IMG/VR virus record: IMGVR_UViG_3300011113_000648
Coordinates: 1-24,961 of that record
Source: a virus
Strand: one strand, 5' to 3'
Length of the DNA: 24,961 bases
Shown here piece after piece: positions 17,555 to 24,961 of this stretch (its first letter is position 1; each line of letters starts with the position of its first letter). The notes beneath the pieces are model-generated. The model made no database searches and had not been told where the DNA came from. It saw only the letters and a program-made list of their open reading frames with translations. The position numbers and the translations under genes are program-made.

Positions 17555-18019
17555 TTATATATTAAGTATTATGAATTCCCTTGAACCAAACGCATTATTG
17601 TCATCAGTGTAATCGATAGTAAGTTTAGCAGTATATTCTTGAGTTTCTTTTCCAGGTATTTTATAAATCTCACTTGTTCCTAATAAATTTTGATTTAATT
17701 CTCCTGGTGCTTCATCAGACTGTAAATATGGAACTACACTTATATCATTAATTGTTAGGTTAGGAATGTATTTTTCAATCTGTTGTTGGACTTCTGATTT
17801 TATTGCATCAAAAGTTTCACCATCAAGTGGGTCAAAAATAAATTCATATATTCTAGTCCCAAAATCAGGATTATAATATCTACTTCCCTTAGCCGTTAAC
17901 AATAAATGTAAAAGATTGGCTCTAATTTCATCACCAGCATTCTCACTTAAACCAAAATAATAATTTAGAGGACTTCCTATAAATGGAAAAATAACTCCGT
18001 AAGTATTTCCTTGTGCCAT
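17555..18019 (-). CDS. gp25: Baseplate wedge subunit, T4 gp25 / P2 gpW family
   Basis: A 154-residue protein of the gp25/GPW family (T4 gp25 is 132 residues), which sits at the sheath-proximal face of the wedge and helps start sheath assembly. Visible family features are SPLNYYFGLSENAGDEIRAN (about 16-35), LLLTAKGSRYYNPDFGTRI (about 39-57), and FIFDPLD at about 60-66. The GSR-x4-FGTR arrangement matches the family's conserved Gly-(Glu/Ser)-Arg...Phe-Gly core. It is the first gene of the tail operon, lying after the nrdA terminator. The 78-base gap before it is AT-rich, with CTATTTAA about 31 bases before the ATG but no clear promoter consensus. The slightly longer C-terminus, ending in a beta-type SREFIILNI, is unremarkable. 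Confidence 0.93.
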   Translation of the reverse strand: MAQGNTYGVIFPFIGSPLNYYFGLSENAGDEIRANLLHLLLTAKGSRYYNPDFGTRIYEFIFDPLDGETFDAIKSEVQQQIEKYIPNLTINDISVVPYLQSDEAPGELNQNLLGTSEIYKIPGKETQEYTAKLTIDYTDDNNAFGSREFIILNI

Positions 18020-18061
18020 ATTTAATAAATATAATATTCAATATTTTTAGTTAAATAGAAT

Positions 18062-18091
18062 AAAACAAAAAATCCGAGTGTAACTCGGATT
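18062..18091 (-). terminator. Intrinsic terminator after nrdA
   Basis: A perfect 9-base-pair inverted repeat (18071-18079 and 18083-18091) encloses a 3-base loop. On the minus strand it is followed by TTTTTT-G-TTTT (18072-18062). It begins seven bases after the nrdA stop codon and lies before gp25, so it should end the DNA-metabolism transcript and separate it from the tail operon. The plus strand also has a T run after the stem (18094-18099), but no plus-strand gene needs it. Confidence 0.9.
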
Positions 18092-18097
18092 AGTTTT

Positions 18098-20515
18098 TTA
18101 AGAAGAACATCCAAAACATTCAAATTCAGAATCAGTTGGTCTTGTTGGTAAAACACTTTCTTTTAGTATCCTATCAGGTGATGGTGGAGATGGTACTTGT
18201 TTTTTAGACATATCTAAAGCCAAATGTTTAGCCCCAGTCGATATTGCTTTAGTTCTAACATAATAACACAAAGTCTTTAAACCACTTTCCCATGCGTGAA
18301 AATGTGATGAGGTTATTTTTGACAAAGTTGGATTTGACATATAAATGTTCATGGACTGTGATTGGTCAATAAACGGTGCCCTCTCAGCGGCCATGTCAAT
18401 TAGTTGTTTTTGTGATATCTCCCAAATGGTTTTATACTTGGGTATCAAGTGTTCTATTCTTTTGACTTTTTTATTATAGTTCTTGTCTTCAGAATCTAAA
18501 TAATTATTAAAATTAATGTTTTGAATTGAACCTTCATTCATAATAATTTCATTTTTCAAATCTTCTGACCAAATACCAATTTTTTCAAAGTCATTTATTA
18601 GATATTTGTTTACAATCATGATTTCACCACCAACAACTCTTCTATTAAACAATGCCGAATGTGCTGGTTCGGTCATTTCAAATGAACCAGTAATTTTAGC
18701 AGAAGATGCAACAGGCATTTGTGCGGTAAACAAAGAATTACAAACACCATACTTCATTACATTTTCTTTCAACTCTTTCCAATTCCAAAATAAGTCACTT
18801 TCATCTAATCCCCACATATCAAATTGAAATACCCCTTTTGACATTGGTGAGCCGTTAAAAAAATCATATGGTTTGTATTTACCTTCCATACATAGTTGAT
18901 TGCTTTCATAAACTGATGCGTAGTAAATTGTTTCAAAAATTTCTTTGTTTAATTTTTTTGCCTCATCTGAAGTGAATATGTAGTCCATTAGATAAAACAC
19001 GTCAGCGAGTCCTTGTGTACCAATTGCAATTGCTCTTTGTTCAAGACCTCCTTTTAGACCTTTTTTTGTTGAGTAGTTGTTAATGTCTACAACTTTGTTC
19101 AAAGCTCTAACAACTTTTCTAACTTCATTAAAAAGTTTTTCAAAATCAAACTTATTTCCGTTGACAAAGTTCTTCAACACAATTGAAGAGAGTGTGCAAA
19201 TTGCTGTAGTATTTTCATCGGTATATTGATAGATTTCATTACAAAGGTTCGATTGTTTGATAACACCAATATTTTGATGGTTGGTTTTACTGTTTGCACT
19301 ATCTTTAGAACACAAATAAGGAACACCTGTTTCAACTTGTGACTCTATAATTTTAGTCCAAATAGTTTGTGCTGAAACTTTTTTACCTAAACCTAACTCA
19401 ACAGCTCTATTATAAATCTCTTCATATTCATCCCCATAACATTCTTGTAGTGGTTTTAAACCCGCCTTTTTAATGTCATTAGGACAGAACAAATACCAAT
19501 CTCCATTATTTTTGACCGCCCTCATAAAATTGTCAGGTATCCAAAGAGCAGTAAATAAATCACGAGCCCTTAACTCTTCAGCCCCCGTATTCTTTTTAAT
19601 GTCGAGTAAATCAAAAATGTCTTTGTGCCATGGTTCTAAGTAAATAGCTGCAGAACCTGGTCTTCTACCTTGCTGATTAAAAAATCTTAGTGACTCATTT
19701 ACTATTTTTAAATACTTAAGTAATCCACCTGCATATCCACCTGAAGTTGTAATTCTACTTTCTTTACTTCTAATATTAGACATAGAAAGACCTATACCTG
19801 CAGCGTCTGAAGAAAAAGTAGATATATCATTTAGTGTCCCTAATAAACCTTGTCTTGAATCAGAGTCGTTGTAATGTAAAACACATGACGCTAACTGAGG
19901 AACTTTAGTTCCTGAATTAATCATTATAGGTGTTGCTTTAGAAATCAACTGATTAGAAAGTGACTTGTAATATTCAACAGCGTCTTCAAAAGTATCGGTA
20001 ACCCAAAGAGCAACTCTCATGTACATGTGTTGTGGTCTTTCTATAACTTTACCATTTGGTTTTTTTAACAAGTACATCTCTTGTAAAGACCTCCAAGCAA
20101 AGTAATCAAAGTTATAATCATTATCGTGATTAATTACCGCATCTATTAAATTTTCACCATAGTTATCAATTTTTTTAATTAGTTCTTCGTTAATTATACC
20201 ATCTAAATATAACTCTTTCATAGTTTGTGAAAAACTATCGTTTGTTTCTTTATGATATGATGATATTGCGACTGATGATGCTAATCTTGAATAATCGTGG
20301 TGACTACCAGTGTATGATGCGGCTATTTCATAGATTAACTTATCTAATTCTTTTGTTGTTACTTCACCTTCTGTTGGTACAGAAGTGATTACCTTGATAA
20401 AAATTTCATCAGAATTTACGTTCAAACCTTTTGCTGAACGTTTTACTCTATTGTAAATTTTTTGTGGGTTAAAGGCAACATTCTCCCCCACTCTTTTAAT
20501 AATTTTTAATGACAT
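18098..20515 (-). CDS. nrdA: Ribonucleoside-diphosphate reductase alpha subunit, class I
   Basis: This enzyme reduces ribonucleoside diphosphates to deoxyribonucleotides for phage DNA synthesis, working with NrdB. The 805-residue chain opens with an ATP-cone (about 1-90), the allosteric activity switch. Catalytic residues are all present: Cys211 (ASCVLHY) and Cys440 (AICTLSS) as the redox pair, and Cys425 in NLCNE as the thiyl-radical residue, with Asn423 and Glu427. Tyr751-Tyr752 (LCYYVRTK) serve radical transfer. The C-terminal CFGCSS (Cys800, Cys803) is the shuttle for thioredoxin or glutaredoxin. It starts at ATG 20513-20515, ten bases after nrdB, and ends at the terminator. The gene is uninterrupted by intein or intron, which often invade phage nrd genes. 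The order nrdB then nrdA is the reverse of E. coli and T4. Confidence 0.97.
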   Translation of the reverse strand: MSLKIIKRVGENVAFNPQKIYNRVKRSAKGLNVNSDEIFIKVITSVPTEGEVTTKELDKLIYEIAASYTGSHHDYSRLASSVAISSYHKETNDSFSQTMKELYLDGIINEELIKKIDNYGENLIDAVINHDNDYNFDYFAWRSLQEMYLLKKPNGKVIERPQHMYMRVALWVTDTFEDAVEYYKSLSNQLISKATPIMINSGTKVPQLASCVLHYNDSDSRQGLLGTLNDISTFSSDAAGIGLSMSNIRSKESRITTSGGYAGGLLKYLKIVNESLRFFNQQGRRPGSAAIYLEPWHKDIFDLLDIKKNTGAEELRARDLFTALWIPDNFMRAVKNNGDWYLFCPNDIKKAGLKPLQECYGDEYEEIYNRAVELGLGKKVSAQTIWTKIIESQVETGVPYLCSKDSANSKTNHQNIGVIKQSNLCNEIYQYTDENTTAICTLSSIVLKNFVNGNKFDFEKLFNEVRKVVRALNKVVDINNYSTKKGLKGGLEQRAIAIGTQGLADVFYLMDYIFTSDEAKKLNKEIFETIYYASVYESNQLCMEGKYKPYDFFNGSPMSKGVFQFDMWGLDESDLFWNWKELKENVMKYGVCNSLFTAQMPVASSAKITGSFEMTEPAHSALFNRRVVGGEIMIVNKYLINDFEKIGIWSEDLKNEIIMNEGSIQNINFNNYLDSEDKNYNKKVKRIEHLIPKYKTIWEISQKQLIDMAAERAPFIDQSQSMNIYMSNPTLSKITSSHFHAWESGLKTLCYYVRTKAISTGAKHLALDMSKKQVPSPPSPDRILKESVLPTRPTDSEFECFGCSS

Positions 20516-20525
20516 AGCTTATATT

Positions 20526-21473
20526 TTAGAAGTCTTCTGTAAATGTTATTGTTTCGTTTAACTTAGCTTTTTGGTATTCGACCGTTCTTGATTCAAAGAA
20601 ATTACCTTTTGTTTCAACCGCAATCTGTTCCATGAACTTAAAAGGTTGTTCTACGTTGTATTCCTTAGAACATCCCATTTTTACTAAAAGTCCATCTACA
20701 ACAAACTCTAAGTATTGTTTCATTAGATTTGAATTCATACCGATAAGTGAAACAGGTAAAGACTCAGTGATAAACTCTTTTTCTATTTCAAGAGCCGACA
20801 ACAATATTTCTTTAATTCTTTTTTCTGATGGTTTTTCTTCCAAGTGATTGTTTAACAGGTGTATTGCAAAATCACAATGTAAGTTTTCATCTTTAAAGAT
20901 AAGTGAGTTAGCGTTACATAGACCTTGCATAATTCCTCTTGACTTCATCCAAAAGATGGCACAAAATGAACCTGAAAAGAAGATACCTTCAACAGCCGCA
21001 AACGCCACCAATCTTTCGGCAAATGAAGCCTTTTCAATCCATTCTAATGCCCATTTTGCTTTTTTCTGTACTGCAGGTAATCTATCAATCGCATTGAAAC
21101 ACTCATCTTTTTCTTTTGGGTTTCCAATGTACGTATCAATTAATAAAGAATACATAAGTGAATGAATGTTTTCCATTGCCAACTGCATACCGTAGAAAAA
21201 CTTTGCTTCAGGGTATTGTACTTCACGATAAAAGTTTTCAGCCAAGTTTTCATTTACAATACCATCGGAAGCGGCAAAAAATGACAATACATTTTTAATA
21301 AAGTACTTTTCATTGTCTGTAAGATTTTCCCAATCTCTGATGTCATTTGTTAAGTCGACTTCTTCTGCCGTCCAAAATGCAGCTTGGTGTTGTTTGTAAT
21401 ATTCCCATATATCGTTATGTTCGATAGGGAAGATGACGAAACGTCCAGGATTTTCTGTTAATATTTTTTCCAT
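20526..21473 (-). CDS. nrdB: Ribonucleoside-diphosphate reductase beta subunit, class I
   Basis: The radical-generating partner of NrdA. The 315-residue chain is near the short end of the class I beta range. The di-metal ligands are visible as Asp40 (WTAEEVD), Glu101 and His104 (ENIH), Glu162 (AVEGIFF), and Glu196 and His199 (DENLH). Tyr108, four residues after His104, is in the position of the E. coli stable tyrosyl radical, so this looks like an ordinary tyrosyl-radical enzyme. The C-terminal tail (TITFTEDF) is acidic and aromatic, as expected for docking into NrdA. It begins 13 bases after the helicase stop and is followed within ten bases by nrdA, so the two are co-transcribed. Confidence 0.97.
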   Translation of the reverse strand: MEKILTENPGRFVIFPIEHNDIWEYYKQHQAAFWTAEEVDLTNDIRDWENLTDNEKYFIKNVLSFFAASDGIVNENLAENFYREVQYPEAKFFYGMQLAMENIHSLMYSLLIDTYIGNPKEKDECFNAIDRLPAVQKKAKWALEWIEKASFAERLVAFAAVEGIFFSGSFCAIFWMKSRGIMQGLCNANSLIFKDENLHCDFAIHLLNNHLEEKPSEKRIKEILLSALEIEKEFITESLPVSLIGMNSNLMKQYLEFVVDGLLVKMGCSKEYNVEQPFKFMEQIAVETKGNFFESRTVEYQKAKLNETITFTEDF

Positions 21474-21486
21474 AGTTTTAATTAAA

Positions 21487-22866
21487 TTAAGATTGTTGTT
21501 CTTTTAACTTCTTTTTTTCTAGAAGTTCTTTGACACGGTTTTTGTTTCTTTCTTCTTTTTGTTCTTCTAAACCTAAGAAGGTCATACTTTGTTCTGTGTC
21601 TATTTCTAACATTGCGTTATCAAACTTACAGTTTTCAAACACAATACCGTCCTTACCTATTCTTGACTTTGTAATTGCAATTGTTGCCAAGTTCATTTCT
21701 TTTTGTTGTAAACTTTTGGCAACTGTTATGATTACGTGACCTACTTGTGCCTTTTTGATTGACCCACCCATTTGGTCTGTTGTTACAACTTCAGACGAAA
21801 TTGAGTTACGATTACCTTGAGTTGCTGTCCAACCAGCCAAGTCTAACTCGTGGCACATCGCCTCAAAAGCCCTCATTACAGACCCTTCACTTTTCCACTC
21901 ATCCCCTAACATTTTATCAGGGACAACACAATCAATGTAGTCTAAAATAATCATATCAACTTTGTTACCCTCAGCAATCATTTTTCTAATTTGATTTTTG
22001 ATTTGATTCATGGTTACGGTGTCAGATGGTAACTTTTTTAAAATCAACTTATTTTTTCTTGTTGCTTGAATATGTTTAACTTTTTCTATCACATCTTTTC
22101 TGTTTTCGGTCAAATCATCAGGGTGAATTTCCGTCCAAAGAGTAATATGTTTTCTTTGGATAATTTTTGGGTTGTCTTCAAAAAATATCTGTAAAACGTT
22201 ATACCCTAAATTAAATGCGTGGTTTGCAATTTTTGTAGTAAAAGTAGACTTACCGACACCCGTGGGCGCTAAGATAACACCTATTTCTCCTTTTGCCAAA
22301 CCTCCTCGTAACAAATTATCAATACCAGGTATTCCTATTGGAATTGGATGTCTGTAATCGTCGTATAATACGTCATCAAGATTGAAGAATACATCGGTAG
22401 TACCTTTATCTACTTCACCTACCTGTAAAGCTCCTCGTACCATTTCTTCTAAGTGGTCATAACTTTCAAAGTCACCCTTATCAATAATCGATTGAGCCTT
22501 AGTCATTACCTTTTGTAATTCTTGTTGTTTACAGAACTTCAATGATTTTTCTTGGACAAACAAAGAACCCTCATCGGAAACGTTTTTTACTTGCTCAATG
22601 GTGTCTAAAATACTTTTTTGAGCCATAGGTGATGATATTTCAGACTTGGTAAGTTGTTCTAAAGTATCAAAGGTTGGGGTGTGTTCGTATTTTGAATAAT
22701 ATTCCTTAACCATTTGGCAAATTATACGAAAATATTGGTTATCAAAATAATGTGGGTCAATTACTTCAAGAATAGAATTTGAGAAATCTTTATATAAAAT
22801 AATATTATTTAAAAGTTGTATTTGAAACGTATTTCCTAAGTATCCGAAGTTTTTTTTGTCTGACAT
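21487..22866 (-). CDS. Replicative DNA helicase, DnaB / T4 gp41-type
   Basis: A 459-residue RecA-fold helicase that should unwind DNA at the phage replication fork. The N-terminal part (1-150) is the helical domain with [17 protein letters not shown], typical of DnaB-type N-domains. The C-terminal ATPase has Walker A at 201-208 (PTGVGKST), a candidate catalytic glutamate in FFED (229-231), and Walker B MIILDY (305-310) ending in Asp309. TQGNRN (349-354) is the sensor-like motif, and SRIGKDG (401-407) probably includes the arginine finger. The C-terminal tail (435-459) is highly charged and helical. It lies between the 150-residue protein and nrdB, with gaps of 39 and 13 bases. T4 gp41 is 475 residues, so length fits. 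No primase gene is in the window. I did not assign a symbol because gp41 and DnaB orthology cannot be separated by eye. Confidence 0.9.
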   Translation of the reverse strand: MSDKKNFGYLGNTFQIQLLNNIILYKDFSNSILEVIDPHYFDNQYFRIICQMVKEYYSKYEHTPTFDTLEQLTKSEISSPMAQKSILDTIEQVKNVSDEGSLFVQEKSLKFCKQQELQKVMTKAQSIIDKGDFESYDHLEEMVRGALQVGEVDKGTTDVFFNLDDVLYDDYRHPIPIGIPGIDNLLRGGLAKGEIGVILAPTGVGKSTFTTKIANHAFNLGYNVLQIFFEDNPKIIQRKHITLWTEIHPDDLTENRKDVIEKVKHIQATRKNKLILKKLPSDTVTMNQIKNQIRKMIAEGNKVDMIILDYIDCVVPDKMLGDEWKSEGSVMRAFEAMCHELDLAGWTATQGNRNSISSEVVTTDQMGGSIKKAQVGHVIITVAKSLQQKEMNLATIAITKSRIGKDGIVFENCKFDNAMLEIDTEQSMTFLGLEEQKEERNKNRVKELLEKKKLKEQQS

Positions 22867-22905
22867 ATTATATGATTTTTTTCTTTTTGTATTTGATAAA
22901 TATGA

Positions 22906-23358
22906 TTAAACTAATGAATAATTCATATAGTTGTAAGATAAATTTTTAGCTGAAAAAATGTCAGTTAAGTCTTTAAGAATGGTTTTTATTGTTGGTCGTA
23001 CATCCAGGGTATATCTAGCCTTTGGTGGGTATACTTTAGCGTCAATCTGTCTATGACAAATTGTCTCATTTCCAATTCGGACAATTAGATTGAAGACTTC
23101 AGGACCATCGGTGTTAGACGTATCTAATATACTTGGGTCTTCTTCAATTTGAAATCTGTTTTCCAACATATAAAATACAGACTTGTTTCTGAGTTTTGTA
23201 TGTAAATCGTTTGATAGATTATTCATGTAGTTTAAAAGTTCGAGGCTATTTTTTGCCTTTTGATTCATGCCCCTGACATTGAAAAATCTTTGTACAACGA
23301 AATTGTCATTCAAAGTAATTAAAAACTCAACTTTAGTAATGTCTTGATTTTCTTTCAT
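22906..23358 (-). CDS. Uncharacterised 150-residue protein between helicase and 5'-nuclease
   Basis: I do not recognise this protein. It is soluble, mixed alpha/beta, with a conserved-looking core ETICHRQIDAKVYPPKARY (about 97-116) and a C-terminal helix TIKTILKDLTDIFS. It has no Walker motif, zinc cluster or nuclease signature. The ATG at 23356-23358 follows the nuclease stop by four bases, and 39 bases separate its stop from the helicase start. Sandwiched between core replication genes, it is a candidate replication accessory factor: for example a helicase loader (gp59-like), a recombination mediator (UvsY-like, T4 UvsY is 137 residues), or a DNA-binding protein. The size fits UvsY but I see no sequence proof, so no function is assigned. 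Confidence 0.8.
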   Translation of the reverse strand: MKENQDITKVEFLITLNDNFVVQRFFNVRGMNQKAKNSLELLNYMNNLSNDLHTKLRNKSVFYMLENRFQIEEDPSILDTSNTDGPEVFNLIVRIGNETICHRQIDAKVYPPKARYTLDVRPTIKTILKDLTDIFSAKNLSYNYMNYSLV

Positions 23359-23362
23359 AATT

Positions 23363-24370
23363 TTAATTTTTTCTTTTAAATTTTGTTTTTTCTTTTCTTG
23401 TTAATTTTAAGAATGGTTTTAGAAAAAAAGTCCAATTGTCGTCAGTTTTTGGTAAAAACTTGAACAACCCATCTTCCATCATCATCCTAATTAAATTTTT
23501 ATATCCTCTACCATCAGGGTCTAAACTTTCGGAATAGTAAAGTTGAACCATTTCTTTACCTTCTTCATTTATAAGAGGATTATCTAAATCTACAAGTTTT
23601 TTATTTATTTCAAAAAACTCTTGACCAAAGATGCCCTCTTTTGTTTTACCACTTAATAAATTTTGAAGTGCGGTATTATCTTTATTTTCTTTAAGTAATT
23701 CTTCACCTCTTGTTAAAATATCGGTGAAACTAACTTGTTTTTCAAGTAGCTCAGGAAAAAATTTAATTAGTGTTTTTTCACCTAAATAAAATATACCATC
23801 AATATTATCTGAACCATCACCTGTTAGTATTTTAACAGTTTTTACATTATAATGAGGTATTAGACTTTCATATAATTTAATTTTATCCCCTAATTTGAAG
23901 TATGTTTTATTAGATGGTGAATATATAGTAACCTTATCTGAGATGAGTTGTGTGAGGTCCCTATCACTTGAAAATATTGTTTTTTGTTCGTCTTCAGATA
24001 TTTTACAATAATATGCAATCAAATCATCGGCTTCTGAGTGTTCGACTTCTAATTGTCTTACAAACATTTCTTCCAAGTATTGTTTCACTCTTTGTTTTTG
24101 AAGGTCAAAAGATTCTTCTTTCAATTCGTTATCCGAACTTTTTCTATTCAACTTATACTTTGGGTATATCAATCTTCTTTGTGATGTACTGGTGTTGCTG
24201 TCCCAAAACACAACAACTTTGTCAAAATTAGATTCTTCTAAAAATTTACGTAGAGTGTTCAGAAAGTGCCAAATACCTCCGACGTGTTTCCCATTGTGGT
24301 AGAATTCTCTAACACCATGAAATCCAATTTTTAATAAATTATTTCCGTCAACAAGTAATGTCTTTGACAC
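23363..24370 (-). CDS. rnh: RNase H / flap-type 5'-nuclease (T4 Rnh family)
   Basis: A 335-residue FEN-type 5'-nuclease (T4 Rnh is 305 residues), which removes RNA primers and flaps from lagging-strand fragments. The metal-binding acids are visible: Asp8 (LLVDGNN), Asp57 (VVVFWDS), Glu113/Asp115/Asp116 (EADD), Asp136 and Asp138 (SSDRD), and Asp185/Asp188 (TGDGSDNI). The basic YPKYKLNRK helix (about 69-77) suits the arch region. The start is GTG at 24368-24370, because an in-frame TAG lies two codons upstream and the next in-frame ATG is beyond residue 100, which would lose Asp8 and Asp57. It follows uvsX by 21 bases. The basic C-terminus (KLTRKEKTKFKRKN) may bind DNA or a partner. Bases AGGGA precede GTG directly, too close to act as a normal Shine-Dalgarno. 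Confidence 0.9.
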   Translation of the reverse strand: MSKTLLVDGNNLLKIGFHGVREFYHNGKHVGGIWHFLNTLRKFLEESNFDKVVVFWDSNTSTSQRRLIYPKYKLNRKSSDNELKEESFDLQKQRVKQYLEEMFVRQLEVEHSEADDLIAYYCKISEDEQKTIFSSDRDLTQLISDKVTIYSPSNKTYFKLGDKIKLYESLIPHYNVKTVKILTGDGSDNIDGIFYLGEKTLIKFFPELLEKQVSFTDILTRGEELLKENKDNTALQNLLSGKTKEGIFGQEFFEINKKLVDLDNPLINEEGKEMVQLYYSESLDPDGRGYKNLIRMMMEDGLFKFLPKTDDNWTFFLKPFLKLTRKEKTKFKRKN

Positions 24371-24391
24371 TCCCTAAAAATTAAATTGTTA

Positions 24392-24961
24392 CTACTCTAC
24401 TTCTTCTTTTTCTGTTTTCAAATCGAAGTCACCGTCAACTCCGATTATTTCTTTCCAATAATCAGCATATTCTTTTTTATACTTTTCTATTGAAGCCTTT
24501 TCTTCCGTGGTATCTTTACCAGGTAAGAACCCGTGTGGGGTTACAATAATTTTACCATCTTCAAATCCGAGTCCGTTAATATGGTTTTTCATAACAGAAA
24601 CTTTTGTTCGTGATGCAAACTTAACGGTTCTTTTGTCTTTTGTGGCTGTAATCTTAGTTGTGCCAGCACCTTTTTGATTTCCAAATAAAAACACTAAGGA
24701 TGAATTCAACCAAATTGCTTCACCACCTTTTGCTTTAATTTTAGGTTGCCCAAATGGATTGTCGGGTAGCTCTACCCATGGTTGGTTTACAATTACCAAA
24801 GTGTTTTCATATTTAGAGTCTGATTTACGAGACCCTGAAATTCTTTGATTTATTCCCATACCAATTTTGTCTGCCAGTGCTGCCTCATTATGTTGTTTTC
24901 CACCGCGACCTTCATATGTCATTTTACAGGGAACAGAACCTACGAAGTCCCACATTTTACA
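24392..24961 (-). CDS. uvsX: RecA/UvsX-type recombinase, C-terminal part (5' end cut by window edge)
   Basis: A strand-exchange recombinase used for recombination-dependent replication and repair. 189 residues are visible and the frame runs open past the right edge; the internal ATG at 24955 is not the true start. The retained RecA core shows an LVIVNQPWVE strand (equivalent to the RecA IFINQ strand), the GEAIWLNSSLVFLF strand after the L2 loop, and TKVSVMKNHINGL (equivalent to RecA KVVKNK). Walker A and B lie outside the window. The C-terminus is acidic (EKEEVE), as in RecA proteins. It is followed within 21 bases by the 5'-nuclease. UvsX is chosen over host-type RecA because of the T4-like neighbours. 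Confidence 0.88.
   Translation of the reverse strand, partial: CKMWDFVGSVPCKMTYEGRGGKQHNEAALADKIGMGINQRISGSRKSDSKYENTLVIVNQPWVELPDNPFGQPKIKAKGGEAIWLNSSLVFLFGNQKGAGTTKITATKDKRTVKFASRTKVSVMKNHINGLGFEDGKIIVTPHGFLPGKDTTEEKASIEKYKKEYADYWKEIIGVDGDFDLKTEKEEVE

Noticed and set aside
18020-18061. Sigma-70 or T4 late promoter before gp25
   Set aside because: The gap is AT-rich enough for chance -10-like sequences, but no -35/-10 pair with proper spacing or TATAAATA was found on the minus strand; only CTATTTAA is notable.
24362-24375. AGGGAG as a Shine-Dalgarno for the 5'-nuclease
   Set aside because: It abuts the GTG with no spacer and so cannot pair in the normal position; other genes show no such site.
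24953-24955. ATG as the start of the recombinase
   Set aside because: The frame stays open upstream to the window edge, and the Walker motifs needed by the family would be missing, so the gene is truncated by the edge.

Overview
The window is a contiguous piece of an AT-rich, tailed-phage genome of the T4-like (contractile-tail) type. All 17 genes I support lie on the minus strand and are packed almost without gaps. T4-type hallmarks are a UvsX/RecA recombinase, an RNase H/FEN 5'-nuclease, a DnaB/gp41-type helicase, NrdB and NrdA, and the baseplate wedge proteins gp25 and gp6. The host is most likely a Bacteroidota bacterium. The evidence is a seven-unit SprB-type repeat protein, a PKD-type domain and a carboxypeptidase-regulatory-like domain in virion genes. 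In addition, no Shine-Dalgarno sequence is correctly placed before any start codon I read. The host call is an inference.

Read in the direction of transcription (high to low coordinates), the first module is DNA metabolism, 24961 to 18098. It holds uvsX (5' end cut by the window edge), the 5'-nuclease (GTG start), an unrecognised 150-residue protein, the replicative helicase, nrdB and nrdA. It ends in a clear intrinsic terminator (18062-18091) just after nrdA.

The second module is the tail/baseplate, 18019 to 3285. It holds gp25, gp6, a 1611-residue protein with a membrane-like hydrophobic core, four structural-looking proteins (571, 280, 362 and 302 residues; the 362-residue one carries a PKD-type domain), and a 982-residue protein with a P2 gpI/T4 gp7-like motif. 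Starts and stops overlap by 1 or 8 bases at five junctions, so translation is probably coupled.

The third module, 3285 to 1, looks like surface or adhesion proteins. It holds the 768-residue SprB-repeat protein, two small four-cysteine paralogues (69 and 95 residues), and a collagen-like Gly-X-Y protein that runs off the left edge.

The first module would make DNA precursors and replicate or recombine the genome. The second builds the baseplate wedge, and the third probably decorates the tail tip and touches the host. I saw no tRNA, CRISPR array, insertion sequence, intein or homing endonuclease. The most unusual items are the hydrophobic multi-helix segment inside the giant baseplate-region protein, the repeat/four-Cys adhesion cassette, and a CTATTTAT motif found before three genes that follow intergenic gaps.
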